Source: Muriicola soli (lineage in GTDB: Bacteria > Bacteroidota > Bacteroidia > Flavobacteriales > Flavobacteriaceae). Taken from it: 64,000 nucleotides of DNA. Below, one piece after another: positions 43,217-52,734 of this stretch. A program made the translations under genes and the position numbers. Position 1 is the first letter of the stretch, and each line of letters opens with the position of its first letter. The notes under the pieces were generated by a model that did not search any database, was not told the DNA's origin, and saw only the letters and a list, made by a program, of their open reading frames with translations. The stretch lies in the NCBI RefSeq assembly GCF_004139715.1, contig NZ_CP035544.1, positions 1,922,001-1,986,000 of the forward strand, given 5' to 3'.

Positions 43217-44032
43217 ATGGAGGAGTTGAAGCGTACTATTGAAAAAGCCTGGGAGCAGCGTGAATTACTGAATGAAATTGAAACGCAAACGTCTATTCGC
43301 AAAGTTGTGGATTTGATAGATTCAGGAAAGCTAAGATGTGCCGAGCCCACAAAAAATGGGTGGCAGATTAATGAATGGGTAAAAAAAGCGGTAGTGCTGT
43401 ACTTTCCCATACAAAAGATGGTTACCCAGGAGGTAGGGATTTTTGAATATCACGATAAGATTCCGCTGAAAAAAGGATATAAAGAAAAAGAAATAAGAGT
43501 AGTTCCACATGCGGTAGCCAGACACGGCGCCTATATTGCCCCCGGAACCATTCTAATGCCCAGTTACGTAAATATCGGAGCCTATGTGGATTCCGGTACT
43601 ATGGTAGATACTTGGGCCACTGTGGGTAGTTGTGCCCAGATAGGGAAAAATGTTCATTTAAGTGGCGGCGTGGGCATAGGAGGAGTTTTAGAACCTCTGC
43701 AGGCTTCACCTGTAATCATCGAAGACAACGCCTTTATAGGAAGTCGGTGTATTGTTGTGGAAGGAGTGATGGTAGAACAGGAAGCGGTCTTAGGGGCCAA
43801 TGTGGTTTTAACGGCTTCCACTAAGATCATCGACGTAACCGGCGCCACCCCTCTTGAGATGAAAGGTAGGGTTCCGGCCCGTTCAGTTGTTATACCAGGG
43901 AGCTACACTAAGAAATTTGCAGCAGGAGATTACCAGGTACCTTGTGCCCTGATCATCGGGAAAAGAAAACCGAGTACGGATCTAAAAACATCCCTGAATA
44001 ATGCCCTGCGAGAGTTTAATGTAGCTGTATAA
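43217..44032 (+). CDS. dapD: Tetrahydrodipicolinate N-succinyltransferase
   Basis: 271 residues. A helical N-terminus (LKRTIEKAWEQRELL) is followed by a left-handed beta-helix of hexapeptide repeats (APGTILMPSYVNIGAYVDSG, then GSCAQIGKNVHLSGGVGIGG). The motif GGVLEPLQASPVIIEDN and the C-terminus are typical of DapD. It succinylates tetrahydrodipicolinate in the DAP/lysine pathway, which supplies lysine and peptidoglycan precursors. A further gene of the pathway (lysA) lies at the end of the window. Confidence 0.96.
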   Translation: MEELKRTIEKAWEQRELLNEIETQTSIRKVVDLIDSGKLRCAEPTKNGWQINEWVKKAVVLYFPIQKMVTQEVGIFEYHDKIPLKKGYKEKEIRVVPHAVARHGAYIAPGTILMPSYVNIGAYVDSGTMVDTWATVGSCAQIGKNVHLSGGVGIGGVLEPLQASPVIIEDNAFIGSRCIVVEGVMVEQEAVLGANVVLTASTKIIDVTGATPLEMKGRVPARSVVIPGSYTKKFAAGDYQVPCALIIGKRKPSTDLKTSLNNALREFNVAV

Positions 44033-44082
44033 CTTGTAGGAATTTTTCCCCTAAAGGCAATTTTATGACGTTTTTATTGTTA

Positions 44083-44090
44083 TAACTTTG
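44083..44090 (+). promoter_or_regulatory. -7 box (TAACTTTG) for the GT2 gene at 44127
   Basis: TAACTTTG fits TAnnTTTG, 36 nt before the chosen ATG. The TTG at 44088 lies in the box itself, which argues against it as start codon. Confidence 0.5.
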
Positions 44091-44126
44091 CATTTGAAAA
44101 GAAGTATCACGGTTACCCCCGGAAGT

Positions 44127-44921
44127 ATGAACAACCACAACCAAAAAATTTCAGCTCTTATAATAACCTATAATGAAATAGGCTACATCGAGGCTTGTAT
44201 AGATTCTGTCTCTTTTGCCGATGAAATCCTTGTTGTTGATTCTTACAGTACTGACGGCACCTATGAATACCTGTTACAACACCCGAAAGTAAAGGTGGTA
44301 CAGCACCCCTTTTCAAATTTTACACTCCAAAAAACATTCGCTCTTTCTCAAGCTAAATACAATTGGATCCTATTTCTCGATGCTGACGAAATAGTCCCGG
44401 AAGGCCTGAAGAATGAAATAAAAGATACTGTTCAACTCGATTCTCCTCACGCTGCGTATTGGTTTTATCGCAAATTTATGTTTGAGAAAAAAGCCCTTAG
44501 ATTCAGTGGATGGCAGACCGATAAGAACTATCGTCTTTTTCAAAAAGACAAAGCGAGGTTTTCTGACAAAAAGATCGTTCATGAAACCCTGGAGGTCGAT
44601 GGAACATCAGGCATTCTCAATGAGAAACTGATTCATTACTGCTATAAGAATTATGAAGATTACAAGGGTAAAATGATCAAATACGGGCAGTTAAAAGCCA
44701 AGGAAGACTTTTACAGGGAGAAAAGCTTTAACTACTTATATTATTTCCTTAAGCCTGCCTGGAAATTCTTTAATCACTACATCCTTCGCCTGGGAATTCT
44801 CGATGGTAAGAAAGGTATTACTATCTGTTATCTCAATGCCTTAGGCGTGCTTGAGCGCTTTCGTGAACTTAAGCGTCTGGAGCGAAAGAACGCCCTCGCC
44901 TACTACTTGCTGATGCCGTAG
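44127..44921 (+). CDS. GT2 glycosyltransferase, LPS-core type (WaaE/KdtX-like)
   Basis: 264 residues. GT-A motifs: SALIITYNEIGYIEACIDSV, VDSYSTDGTYEYL and FLDADEIVPEGL with the metal-binding DAD. The C-terminal part (FNHYILRLGILDGKKGI) is typical of WaaE/KdtX-like transferases that add a sugar to the lipopolysaccharide core. There is no signal peptide. It converges with another GT2 gene and overlaps it by 19 nt. Confidence 0.87.
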   Translation: MNNHNQKISALIITYNEIGYIEACIDSVSFADEILVVDSYSTDGTYEYLLQHPKVKVVQHPFSNFTLQKTFALSQAKYNWILFLDADEIVPEGLKNEIKDTVQLDSPHAAYWFYRKFMFEKKALRFSGWQTDKNYRLFQKDKARFSDKKIVHETLEVDGTSGILNEKLIHYCYKNYEDYKGKMIKYGQLKAKEDFYREKSFNYLYYFLKPAWKFFNHYILRLGILDGKKGITICYLNALGVLERFRELKRLERKNALAYYLLMP

Positions 44922-45727
44922 TGCGTCCACACTAATTTCTTATTTCGCGTTTCTTTACGGATAGCTTTGTTCTTTTCTATAGATTCAGGAGTCTTGTAAC
45001 CCCTTTTATGGTCGAGATGCACACATACAGCACTGTAGCGAAGTTGTTTAGATTTGATCCCGAAGTTAAACAGGCGTTCCCCCAATTCACGGTCCTGACC
45101 TCCGTACTGCATACGTTCGTCAAATCCGTTGACATTGACGATATCCTTTTTCCAACCTGAAGAATTATGTCCGTTCCAGCTGGCATTGGTCGGTGTAATG
45201 GTGTTAAAAAATTTGGAAATAAAACCCCTGGCCGTGAGTTTGTTGTTTTTAAAAGTCTTAGGTATCCCCATTTCTTTTAGCCACTGTATATTAAAGCAGT
45301 TTTGTTCCTCAATATCTTTCTTAGTGATCGCCTTTGAGATGTTCATTGGCAGCATATAATACCCACCGGAAATAAAATAGCCGGGCTCCTTATTGATATA
45401 ATGCACTTCTACAAAATCCTCCCTCGGAATACAATCCCCGTCTGTCATAATAATATAAGGAGAATTACAGGCCACCACAGCTTTGTTGAGGATTCTCGAT
45501 TTCTGAAATCCATCGTCTTCCTGCCATACATGAAGAATTGGATAAGAGACTTTCGACTTCATCTCTTCGAGCAGATTTTTAGTCTTGGGACCTGATCCGT
45601 CATCAGCTATGACAATTTCAAAATCCGCGAAAGTTTGAAATTCAAAACCCCATAAAACTTTTTCCAGCCAGGCCTCAGAATTGTATGTGCTGACGATGAT
45701 TGAAATTTTAGGATCGGTATGCTGCAT
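44903..45727 (-). CDS. GT2 glycosyltransferase with GT7-like C-terminus
   Basis: 274 residues. The N-terminal GT-A domain has SIIVSTYNSEAWLEKVLWGF, IVIADDGSGPKT and the DXD-type MTDGDCIP. The C-terminal part (NGHNSSGWKKDIVNVNGFDE, then GGQDRELGERLFNFG) resembles the galactosyltransferase GT7 C-terminal segment. It probably builds surface polysaccharide. The 3' ends of this and the convergent GT2 gene overlap by 19 nt. Confidence 0.86.
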   Translation of the reverse strand: MQHTDPKISIIVSTYNSEAWLEKVLWGFEFQTFADFEIVIADDGSGPKTKNLLEEMKSKVSYPILHVWQEDDGFQKSRILNKAVVACNSPYIIMTDGDCIPREDFVEVHYINKEPGYFISGGYYMLPMNISKAITKKDIEEQNCFNIQWLKEMGIPKTFKNNKLTARGFISKFFNTITPTNASWNGHNSSGWKKDIVNVNGFDERMQYGGQDRELGERLFNFGIKSKQLRYSAVCVHLDHKRGYKTPESIEKNKAIRKETRNKKLVWTHYGISK

Positions 45728-45911
45728 CCCACAAAAATAGAAAGCTTTGTGGAGATATCATTATAACTCTCCTAAATATACAGGAGAAGAAGCCGCTATT
45801 AATTATTAGAAATAGCTATCCCTTACGGGAATTTCCTATCTAAAATTTTTCGTCCTTCCCGAATGGTTACCGTAATTTGCAGCAAAAGAACACTGCTGTT
45901 CCAGATTAAAG

Positions 45912-46745
45912 ATGAAACTAAAAGAGCTTCCTGAATCCCTGTATTACGCCTTCAAACTAAGGTATAGATCTACTCCTGGAAAACAGGCGTCCTCGAAAGC
46001 TGAGGTCCCGGTGGTGATCTCCCTAACCACCATAGAATCGAGATTAGGAGTGGTAGACCTCGTGATTCGCAGTTTACTCGCGCAAAGTGTTTCTCCAAAA
46101 AAAATACTGCTATGGATTCCTGAATCACTTCAAAAAGCACTTCCCGAAAAACTTACCGACTTATGCGGAGAAATCTTTGAAATCCATACCACCCATCTTC
46201 ATTGCTCGCATAAAAAGCTCGTTCACACGCTCTCAGCCTTTCCAAAAATTCCAATAATCAGTTGTGACGATGATCTGATGTACAGGCCACAGTGGCTCGC
46301 TTTGCTTTATCAAGAGTCGCAGCGATTCCCTCAATCCATCATCGCTAATCAAACAAGAACTATAATTACCGATTCGGAAGGTAACTTCCTTCCCTACAGT
46401 AAATGGCCAACGAATCGGATTGCTGAAGAAGGATCGGATTGGGTACTGCCCATTGGAGCCGAAGGGGTTCTATATCCCCCCGGGAGCCTGGATTCGAGAT
46501 ATGACAACGAAGACCTCTTTCATAATCTGGCTCCAAAGGCCGATGATCTCTGGTTTAAGTCGATGTCCCTCCTAAAAGGGACCAAGTGTAGATTAGCGAC
46601 AAACCGGGAAAAAAAGGCGATACCTATCATGGGTTCACAAAAGAGTTCCCTGAAACACATCAATATTAAAAAAGACCTGAACAGTTTTCAATGGAAGCAA
46701 TTATCTGATTATTTTAAACTGCAGGAAATATTAAAGAAAGATTAG
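45912..46745 (+). CDS. Glycosyltransferase-like protein
   Basis: 277 residues. The N-terminal part (VPVVISLTTIESRLGVVDLV, then SLLAQSVSPKKILLWIP) and IISCDDDLMYRPQWL with a DDD metal motif point to a GT-A transferase related to GT2/GT32-type enzymes. The segment PIGAEGVLYPPGSLD and KADDLWFKSMSLLKGTK fit proteins found in surface-glycan clusters. The exact sugar is unknown. The tsaC-like gene follows 2 bp later, so the two may share a message. Confidence 0.75.
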   Translation: MKLKELPESLYYAFKLRYRSTPGKQASSKAEVPVVISLTTIESRLGVVDLVIRSLLAQSVSPKKILLWIPESLQKALPEKLTDLCGEIFEIHTTHLHCSHKKLVHTLSAFPKIPIISCDDDLMYRPQWLALLYQESQRFPQSIIANQTRTIITDSEGNFLPYSKWPTNRIAEEGSDWVLPIGAEGVLYPPGSLDSRYDNEDLFHNLAPKADDLWFKSMSLLKGTKCRLATNREKKAIPIMGSQKSSLKHINIKKDLNSFQWKQLSDYFKLQEILKKD

Positions 46746-46747
46746 TT

Positions 46748-47317
46748 ATGAATGCCTTTACCCAGGAAATCAACTCGTGCCTTGAAGTACTAGAAAAAGG
46801 GGGTCTTATCGTATATCCAACCGATACCGTATGGGGAATTGGATGCGATGCCACGAATAAAGAAGCGGTGGAAAAAGTATATCGCTTGAAGCAACGGCCC
46901 GACTCCAAAGCTTTGATATGCCTGGTTGGGAATGATGCCATGTTAGAGCGAATAGTAGAAAAGATCCCTGAAACGGCCTGGGATATAATGGACCTGGCGA
47001 ACAAGCCAACCACTATTGTATACGACAAGCCAAAGGGCGTTGCCCCCAACCTCATCGCCGAAGATAACACCCTTGCGATAAGAGTGGCCTCTGATAAGTT
47101 CTGCCGCTATCTGATCAACGCCTTTAAAAAACCTATCGTATCTACCTCAGCGAACATCGCCGGTGAACCTACCCCATCTAACTTCTCGAAAATAACTCTC
47201 CCTATTTTAAAAGGAGTCGACTATGTGGTAAATTTGCAGCGCGATACGGGTGATGCAGTTTCCTCTTCGATTATTAAGCTGAGTAATGACGGCACCGTAA
47301 AAGTGATTCGGGAATAA
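46748..47317 (+). CDS. tsaC: L-threonylcarbamoyladenylate synthase
   Basis: 189 residues with the YrdC/Sua5 fold: [36 protein letters not shown], and [12 protein letters not shown], which bind ATP and threonine. It makes threonylcarbamoyl-AMP for the t6A modification of ANN-decoding tRNAs. It is a short YrdC-type protein without the Sua5 C-terminal domain. The cca gene begins 1 bp after the stop codon, pairing two tRNA-related genes. Confidence 0.93.
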   Translation: MNAFTQEINSCLEVLEKGGLIVYPTDTVWGIGCDATNKEAVEKVYRLKQRPDSKALICLVGNDAMLERIVEKIPETAWDIMDLANKPTTIVYDKPKGVAPNLIAEDNTLAIRVASDKFCRYLINAFKKPIVSTSANIAGEPTPSNFSKITLPILKGVDYVVNLQRDTGDAVSSSIIKLSNDGTVKVIRE

Positions 47318-47318
47318 A

Positions 47319-48740
47319 ATGGCGAAAAAGAATTACAGAGAAGCCCTTTCAGATCAGGTATTCAAAACCATTGCCATAGCTGCCGATGAGATGTCGCTTG
47401 ATTGCTACGTCATAGGCGGTTTTGTAAGAGATCTGCTCCTGCAAAGGGGTATACCCAAAGATATCGATATTGTGGCTGTTGGCAGTGGGATTGCCCTTGC
47501 CAAAAAAGTAGCATCACTCTCACCGGGCCAACCTGAGATCACCGTATTTAAGAACTTTGGCACCGCCATGCTTAAGATAGGCGACAAGGAAGTTGAGTTT
47601 GTAGGTGCCCGAAAGGAAAGCTACAGCAGAGACAGCCGTAAGCCGGTGGTGGAAAACGGTACCCTGGAAGATGATCAGAAAAGAAGAGATTTTACGATCA
47701 ATGCCCTGGCCTTATCCCTCAATAAAAAAAATTATGGCGACTTGCTGGATCCCTTCGATGGGGTTGAGGACCTGGGAAAAAAGTTGATAAAAACACCATT
47801 AGAGCCAGGAATTACCTATTCAGATGATCCGCTGCGAATGATGCGTGCGATACGCTTCGCCTCCCAGCTCAGTTTTACCATAGAAGCGAAATCACTTCAG
47901 GCCATAAAGGAAAACAATTCGAGGATTGAGATCATTTCCAAAGAACGTATCGTTGAGGAATTACACAAGATCCTGATGAGTGAAAAGCCCTCGGCGGGAT
48001 TCGGACTTTTGCTTAAAACCGGACTCCTGGCATACATCCTTCCTGAATTGGTTGCACTGCAGGGTATAGAGGAAATTGAAGGGCAAAGACACAAGGACAA
48101 TTTCTGGCATACACTGGAAGTAGTTGACAATATCTCTGAGCATACTGATGACCTCTGGTTGCGATGGGCGGCCCTCCTTCACGATATAGGGAAGGCCCCG
48201 ACAAAACGATACGACAAAAAACTGGGCTGGACCTTCCACGCTCATGAGTTTGTGGGCGCAAAAATGGTCTACAAAATCTTTAAAAGACTGAGAATGCCCC
48301 TGAACGAAAAGATGAAGTTTGTACAAAAAATGGTTCTGATGAGTTCAAGACCCATAGTACTCGCTGAAGATTTTATAACCGACTCAGCAGTGCGCAGACT
48401 TATATTTGACGCCGGGGAATTCGTAGATGACCTGATGACCTTATGCGAAGCCGATATCACTACCAAAAACCCTAAGAAAAAAAGGAAATACAAAAATAAC
48501 TTCAAGTTGGTACGCCAGAAAATTGAAGAAGTAGAAGCCAGAGATCACGTCCGCAATTTTCAGCCTCCGATAAGCGGAGAAGAAATCATGCAGACTTTTA
48601 ACCTGCCGCCCTCACGGGAAATAGGCCTGATTAAAGACGCGATTAAAGAGGCCATTCTCGAAGGGGAAATTCCCAATGAATACGAAGCAGCAAAGGCTTA
48701 CATGATAAAAAAAGCAGCTGAAATGGGACTCACCCCATAG
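47319..48740 (+). CDS. cca: tRNA CCA-adding enzyme / polyA polymerase family with HD domain
   Basis: 473 residues. The class II nucleotidyltransferase core shows GGFVRD (33-38) and the metal pair DID (48-50), then [10 protein letters not shown] and [12 protein letters not shown]. An HD phosphohydrolase domain follows with [11 protein letters not shown]. This layout is usual in Bacteroidetes CCA-adding enzymes, which complete the 3' end of tRNAs; a CC- or A-adding split cannot be ruled out. It is coupled to tsaC. Confidence 0.93.
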   Translation: MAKKNYREALSDQVFKTIAIAADEMSLDCYVIGGFVRDLLLQRGIPKDIDIVAVGSGIALAKKVASLSPGQPEITVFKNFGTAMLKIGDKEVEFVGARKESYSRDSRKPVVENGTLEDDQKRRDFTINALALSLNKKNYGDLLDPFDGVEDLGKKLIKTPLEPGITYSDDPLRMMRAIRFASQLSFTIEAKSLQAIKENNSRIEIISKERIVEELHKILMSEKPSAGFGLLLKTGLLAYILPELVALQGIEEIEGQRHKDNFWHTLEVVDNISEHTDDLWLRWAALLHDIGKAPTKRYDKKLGWTFHAHEFVGAKMVYKIFKRLRMPLNEKMKFVQKMVLMSSRPIVLAEDFITDSAVRRLIFDAGEFVDDLMTLCEADITTKNPKKKRKYKNNFKLVRQKIEEVEARDHVRNFQPPISGEEIMQTFNLPPSREIGLIKDAIKEAILEGEIPNEYEAAKAYMIKKAAEMGLTP

Positions 48741-48841
48741 TCAGTATTTATCCTTTATTCTCATTATCTATTTTGTTGAAAGCATCAAATGAATTATTCA
48801 GCTAAAAGAGTCGTATTTTTGTACCCCTTTTAAAGATTCCT

Positions 48842-49876
48842 ATGTTGAAATCCTATCGGTCTTTCGCTAAAATCTCCCTGATCCTGGTCTATCTGGTAAT
48901 CATCGCCGGAGCAGTCGTAAGAATGACCGGAAGTGGAATGGGTTGTCCCGACTGGCCCAAATGTTTTGGGTATTACATCCCTCCTACTGAAGAATCAGAA
49001 TTGCGGTGGGAAGCGGGTAAAACTTTTAAAAAAGGACAGGTGATCATCCGCGATCAAGCCCTCTATGTGGCTGCCGAAGACTTTACATCAGGAGATCTTT
49101 ACCGCCCTGAGAACTGGGAATCCTACGAGAAACACGACTATGCCATATTCAATGCGACCCATACCTGGATAGAATATATAAACCGACTCTTAGGGGCATT
49201 GGCAGGCTTGGCCACCCTATTTATGGCATTAGCTTCGCTACGCTACTGGAAGAAGAACAAAACCATAACCTTAGTAAGTTGGGGGGTGGTTGCAGGTATG
49301 TTGTTCCAGGCCTGGCTGGGGGCAACCGTTGTATACTCCTTGCTTCTGCCCGTAAGGATTACCCTGCATATGGTAATGGCTCTGGTGATTGTAGCCTTGC
49401 TGATTTATTTGCTGCAAAAAACCAAAAGCAATATCACAAATCGCCCGTACGATCAAAAATTAAATCAGATGCTCTGGCTGGCCCTGGGCTTAACCATGGT
49501 TCAGATTATACTTGGCACGCAGGTCAGGCAATTTGTGGATATACAAATCGACATGCTTGGAGAAGAAGCAAAAAATCTCTGGCTTTCACAGCCCGAATTG
49601 CAGTTTTATATTCATCGTTCTCTTTCCCTGGCAGTGGTCCTTCTCAATGGCTGGATTGCTTTCCGCATCTTTAAAAGACAACTGGGCTACTCAAAAATAT
49701 ATGGCGTTTTGGCCATAATCGGAATAGAAATACTTACTGGAATTGCTATGTATTATGTCGATTTCCCTTTTGGCAGTCAGCCACTACACCTGGTATTAGC
49801 TGCTCTTTTGTTTGGCTTGCAGTTTTATTTAGTTCTGGAGTCGCAAAAAAATGTCACAACCGTCGAATCTTTGTAA
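48842..49876 (+). CDS. ctaA: Heme A synthase (CtaA/COX15)
   Basis: 344 residues with eight membrane helices. The first shows AGAVVRMTGSGMGCPDWPKC, and the heme-ligating His are in NATHTWIEYINRLLG and RITLHMVMAL, with YIHRSLSLAVVLLNGW and PLHLVLAALLFG in the second half. It oxidises the methyl group of heme O to make heme A for cytochrome oxidase. An insertion of about 50 residues after helix 1 (KGQVIIRDQALYVAAEDFTS) is common in Bacteroidetes. A TATTTTTG box occurs at 48814-48821. Confidence 0.93.
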   Translation: MLKSYRSFAKISLILVYLVIIAGAVVRMTGSGMGCPDWPKCFGYYIPPTEESELRWEAGKTFKKGQVIIRDQALYVAAEDFTSGDLYRPENWESYEKHDYAIFNATHTWIEYINRLLGALAGLATLFMALASLRYWKKNKTITLVSWGVVAGMLFQAWLGATVVYSLLLPVRITLHMVMALVIVALLIYLLQKTKSNITNRPYDQKLNQMLWLALGLTMVQIILGTQVRQFVDIQIDMLGEEAKNLWLSQPELQFYIHRSLSLAVVLLNGWIAFRIFKRQLGYSKIYGVLAIIGIEILTGIAMYYVDFPFGSQPLHLVLAALLFGLQFYLVLESQKNVTTVESL

Positions 49877-49881
49877 CTTTG
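49874..49881 (+). promoter_or_regulatory. -7 box (TAACTTTG) before the pRiA4b-like gene
   Basis: TAACTTTG fits TAnnTTTG and overlaps the ctaA stop codon. It lies 22 nt before the ATG at 49904. Confidence 0.45.
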
Positions 49882-49903
49882 CACCAAGGAAAATTTATCA
49901 GTG

Positions 49904-50398
49904 ATGATATATAAAATCAGGATTATACTCGATACCAAAGAAGATATATTCAGGGATATCGAAATAGAAGCCGAAAGCACTCTGGAAGACTTCCACAACG
50001 CTATTAATCAAGCCTTTGGCTTTGAGGGTGATGAAATGGCTTCCTTCTATACCTGTGATGAAAATTGGAATCAGGAAGAGGAAATAGCACTCTTTGATAT
50101 GAGCGAAGGTAACGAGTCGGTCCGACTGATGAATGAGACTTTCCTGGAAGACACCTTAACCCGGCAGCACCCCAAAATGATCTACGTATACGATTTCTTA
50201 AGTATGTGGACCTTTTTTGTGGAATTGGCAGATATCGTAGAAGCAAAGGAAGGCAGCAACTACCCAAATCTGCTCTTTAGTTTTGGAGAACTTCCGGATT
50301 CTCCCCCCGAAAAAAACTTTGAAGCAGATCCCAACTTCGATTTCGACGAAACCTTTGATCGATATGACGATTTAGATTTCGAAGAAAACTGGAACTGA
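49904..50398 (+). CDS. Plasmid pRiA4b ORF-3-like / IS1096 TnpR-like protein
   Basis: 164 residues from the ATG at 49904 (a GTG lies directly before). The pattern YKIRIILDTKEDIFRDIEI, LEDFHNAINQAFGFEGDEMA, SFYTCDENW and KMIYVYDFLSMWTFFVEL is that of the pRiA4b ORF-3 fold. The C-terminal tail is very acidic (DETFDRYDDLDFEENWN). Despite the transposon-derived family name, no mobile element is present here and it appears to be a resident gene of unknown role. Confidence 0.82.
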   Translation: MIYKIRIILDTKEDIFRDIEIEAESTLEDFHNAINQAFGFEGDEMASFYTCDENWNQEEEIALFDMSEGNESVRLMNETFLEDTLTRQHPKMIYVYDFLSMWTFFVELADIVEAKEGSNYPNLLFSFGELPDSPPEKNFEADPNFDFDETFDRYDDLDFEENWN

Positions 50399-50468
50399 TC
50401 GCAACTTTTCCATTTTTAAATCATCAACACCTATTTAATCTTAATTATCTCAACCCAAGTTTTACACA

Positions 50469-51527
50469 ATGATCAACCTTTTTAACGCCCAAATAGACGA
50501 AGTATCACTACACAGAATAGGGAACAAAAATAAAAATGAAGGGGTTTTTCTCTCTGAAGAGACACAGCCCCTCAATGATGAATCGCGGGGATTGCTGAAG
50601 GAATTTTTTCTTAAACCTTTTAGGGAAAAAGAGGAGAATTACTATCGATTAAGTCACGAAGCGGATCTTGAGTTTAACGAAATCTATCAGGCTGCACAGG
50701 CTATTTTTAAAAATCCCGGCCAACTTCAGGAAGTTTCAAAAAAGATCGCAAGGCACTTGTATGATCAGTCGGATCACCCCCACATAAAAAACGGAGAAGT
50801 ATTCGTGGTCCATTTCAGCAATGTGATCCTCGACAACGAAAAAGTGGAAGCCCTGGGGGTATTTAAAAGTGAGATCAAACAGGAGTTTCTGCAATTTGAA
50901 GAGAAATCATCTCGCCTCGATCTTCGCCTAGAACAGGGCGTAAATCTGAACAAACTAGACAAAGGCTGTCTGATCTTCAACGTACTGCAAGAGGAAGGTT
51001 ATAAGGTACTCTCTGTAGACAGTAATCGCTATGACGCCAAATACTGGCTCGAGAATTTTCTCGGGGTTAATGTACTTGCCGATGAGAATTTCTACACCAA
51101 AAGTTATTTAAAATTCTGTCAGAATTTTGCGAAGGATATCGTACTCCCCGCAGAAGACAAACAGCAGGAAGTACTGTTTATGAACAGGGCTGTAAATCAT
51201 TTTGCTAAAAATGATGCCTTTGAGGAAACCCAATTCCTCAATGAAGTGATGGAAAATCCGGATTTAATCCCGGAATTTAAGCACTACAAGGTTGAAAAAG
51301 GGCCAAAGTACAGCATAGAGGATGTTTCAACTTTTCCCATTGCCAATAAAGCCGTTTCCGAATCGAGGAAAAAAATGAAAAATGTGATCAATCTGGATAC
51401 GCATGTTCAGATCCGTCTCGATTTCATCAATCCCGAATCGGCTGAACGTTTTGTGGAAAAAGGTTGGGATGAAGAAAAGCAAATGTATTATTACCTGGTC
51501 TATTTTAATAAAGAAACTAAGCAATAA
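50469..51527 (+). CDS. Nucleoid-associated protein (NdpA/YejK family)
   Basis: 352 residues. The start NLFNAQIDEVSLHRIGNKNK and segments such as FVVHFSNVILDNEKVEALGV, LDKGCLIFNVLQEEGYKVLS and YWLENFLGV match the 37-kDa nucleoid-associated family. These proteins bind chromosomal DNA; the exact role is unclear. It stands alone, convergent with the unrecognised gene that follows. Confidence 0.85.
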   Translation: MINLFNAQIDEVSLHRIGNKNKNEGVFLSEETQPLNDESRGLLKEFFLKPFREKEENYYRLSHEADLEFNEIYQAAQAIFKNPGQLQEVSKKIARHLYDQSDHPHIKNGEVFVVHFSNVILDNEKVEALGVFKSEIKQEFLQFEEKSSRLDLRLEQGVNLNKLDKGCLIFNVLQEEGYKVLSVDSNRYDAKYWLENFLGVNVLADENFYTKSYLKFCQNFAKDIVLPAEDKQQEVLFMNRAVNHFAKNDAFEETQFLNEVMENPDLIPEFKHYKVEKGPKYSIEDVSTFPIANKAVSESRKKMKNVINLDTHVQIRLDFINPESAERFVEKGWDEEKQMYYYLVYFNKETKQ

Positions 51528-51563
51528 GTCGGGCTACTGCCAAAGTGGTGCTATACCATAAAG

Positions 51564-52649
51564 CTATTTCACTTCAATCTTTTTGTCGATGATCTGCCTC
51601 ATACTGACATTCTCGTAGTTCCTCTTGACAAAATCAAGGGTGAGATTGAGGATCTGTCCCATATTCCTGCATTTTTTAAATTTCAGGTCTTTCGTATATG
51701 TAAAGATCTCCATCTTGAGACGTTCCACGTTTTCCGGACTGGAGATTTTATCTACTTTGGCGGCATTGATCAGTCTTTTGATCCTCTTGTTGGCACTGAT
51801 GATCCTCTTGGCAATAATAGATCTTTCTTCCACTTTGTACTGTTCTATGGAATCTTCCAGCAGTCTGCCCTGGACCAGTTCTACCATTTGCAGGTTCTCC
51901 TTAAAGAATTGTGGTCGGTACACGTTTAGCTTTCCTTCGTAACACTGCTGGTCAAAGTCGATCGCGCGAATCCTGAAGACCACGTGATCAAAATCGTGTA
52001 TGGGTACAATTACGTAATTGTAGGAACGCATATCCCCAAGCAATTGGATCATACAGCGCTCATTGAACTTAACGAATTCTTTGGCAAGTTGTGATTTTTG
52101 GGAATCCGTGCAATTGGGAAGCATATTCTTTATAAAGATATCCCCCGGAATACCCGAAATATGTTCTTCGATGAGGGTATCCTTGTACACCAGAAAATTC
52201 AGATTGTAAGGAGAGAGCATATGCTCCAGTTCCAGACCGTAGATTCTAGATGCATCAGCCTTTTTAACATAGAAATAGATGAAATTGTCATTGAGGATAT
52301 TCCTGATACGGATTCGGAAGGGTTTTGAATTTCCAAACGTACAATAGTCCACCGCATCTACATTCAGGTACTGAAATATCCGATCGGTACCGTCGGAATG
52401 CAGAATGGAATAAACCATTTTTAAGCTGAGATCGATCTCTTTACGCTCAGAATCAGAATAATACACCCGTACCCAAAGGGTGTCATTTCCCTCGTTGTCA
52501 TAAACAACCACTGAACCTGCAAAACGAAGCAGATCTTCGTAAAATATGGGTATCTCTATTTTTCTGTTGTACTGATCGAGGAAAATATCCAGTTTTTTAC
52601 TGACCGGATAGGAGGGTTTCTTTTTGGACATCAGCCGTTCTTCGGACAT
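51564..52649 (-). CDS. Unrecognised protein with kinase-like motifs
   Basis: 361 residues, soluble, no signal peptide. No family was recognised. The order of motifs recalls a protein-kinase/aminoglycoside-kinase fold: FYVKKADASR (candidate ATP-binding Lys129/130), GLELEHML (candidate Glu), then GDMRSYN with Asp206 and Asn211 five residues apart, as in the catalytic loop, and IDFD (231-233 DFD) as the metal site. A helical C-terminal region follows from about 255. The glycine-rich loop is not obvious. It is divergent from the ABC operon. Confidence 0.6.
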   Translation of the reverse strand: MSEERLMSKKKPSYPVSKKLDIFLDQYNRKIEIPIFYEDLLRFAGSVVVYDNEGNDTLWVRVYYSDSERKEIDLSLKMVYSILHSDGTDRIFQYLNVDAVDYCTFGNSKPFRIRIRNILNDNFIYFYVKKADASRIYGLELEHMLSPYNLNFLVYKDTLIEEHISGIPGDIFIKNMLPNCTDSQKSQLAKEFVKFNERCMIQLLGDMRSYNYVIVPIHDFDHVVFRIRAIDFDQQCYEGKLNVYRPQFFKENLQMVELVQGRLLEDSIEQYKVEERSIIAKRIISANKRIKRLINAAKVDKISSPENVERLKMEIFTYTKDLKFKKCRNMGQILNLTLDFVKRNYENVSMRQIIDKKIEVK

Positions 52650-52670
52650 AAGATCTTTTCTTTATGCTGA

Positions 52671-52687
52671 CAATTTGTAACAAATTG
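52671..52687. promoter_or_regulatory. 17-bp palindrome between divergent genes
   Basis: CAATTTGT-A-ACAAATTG is a perfect inverted repeat with one central base. It lies 22 bp before the kinase-like gene and 48 bp before the ABC ATPase gene, so it could be a shared operator. Confidence 0.4.
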
Positions 52688-52734
52688 TAGGTTTCTTCGT
52701 CAAGTTACTATAAACTGCCTAAATAGAACATTAT

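Noticed and set aside
49904-50398. Reading the pRiA4b/IS1096 TnpR-like gene as part of a mobile element
   Set aside because: There are no repeats, transposase or integrase nearby, and the neighbours (ctaA, nucleoid-associated protein) are ordinary chromosomal genes.
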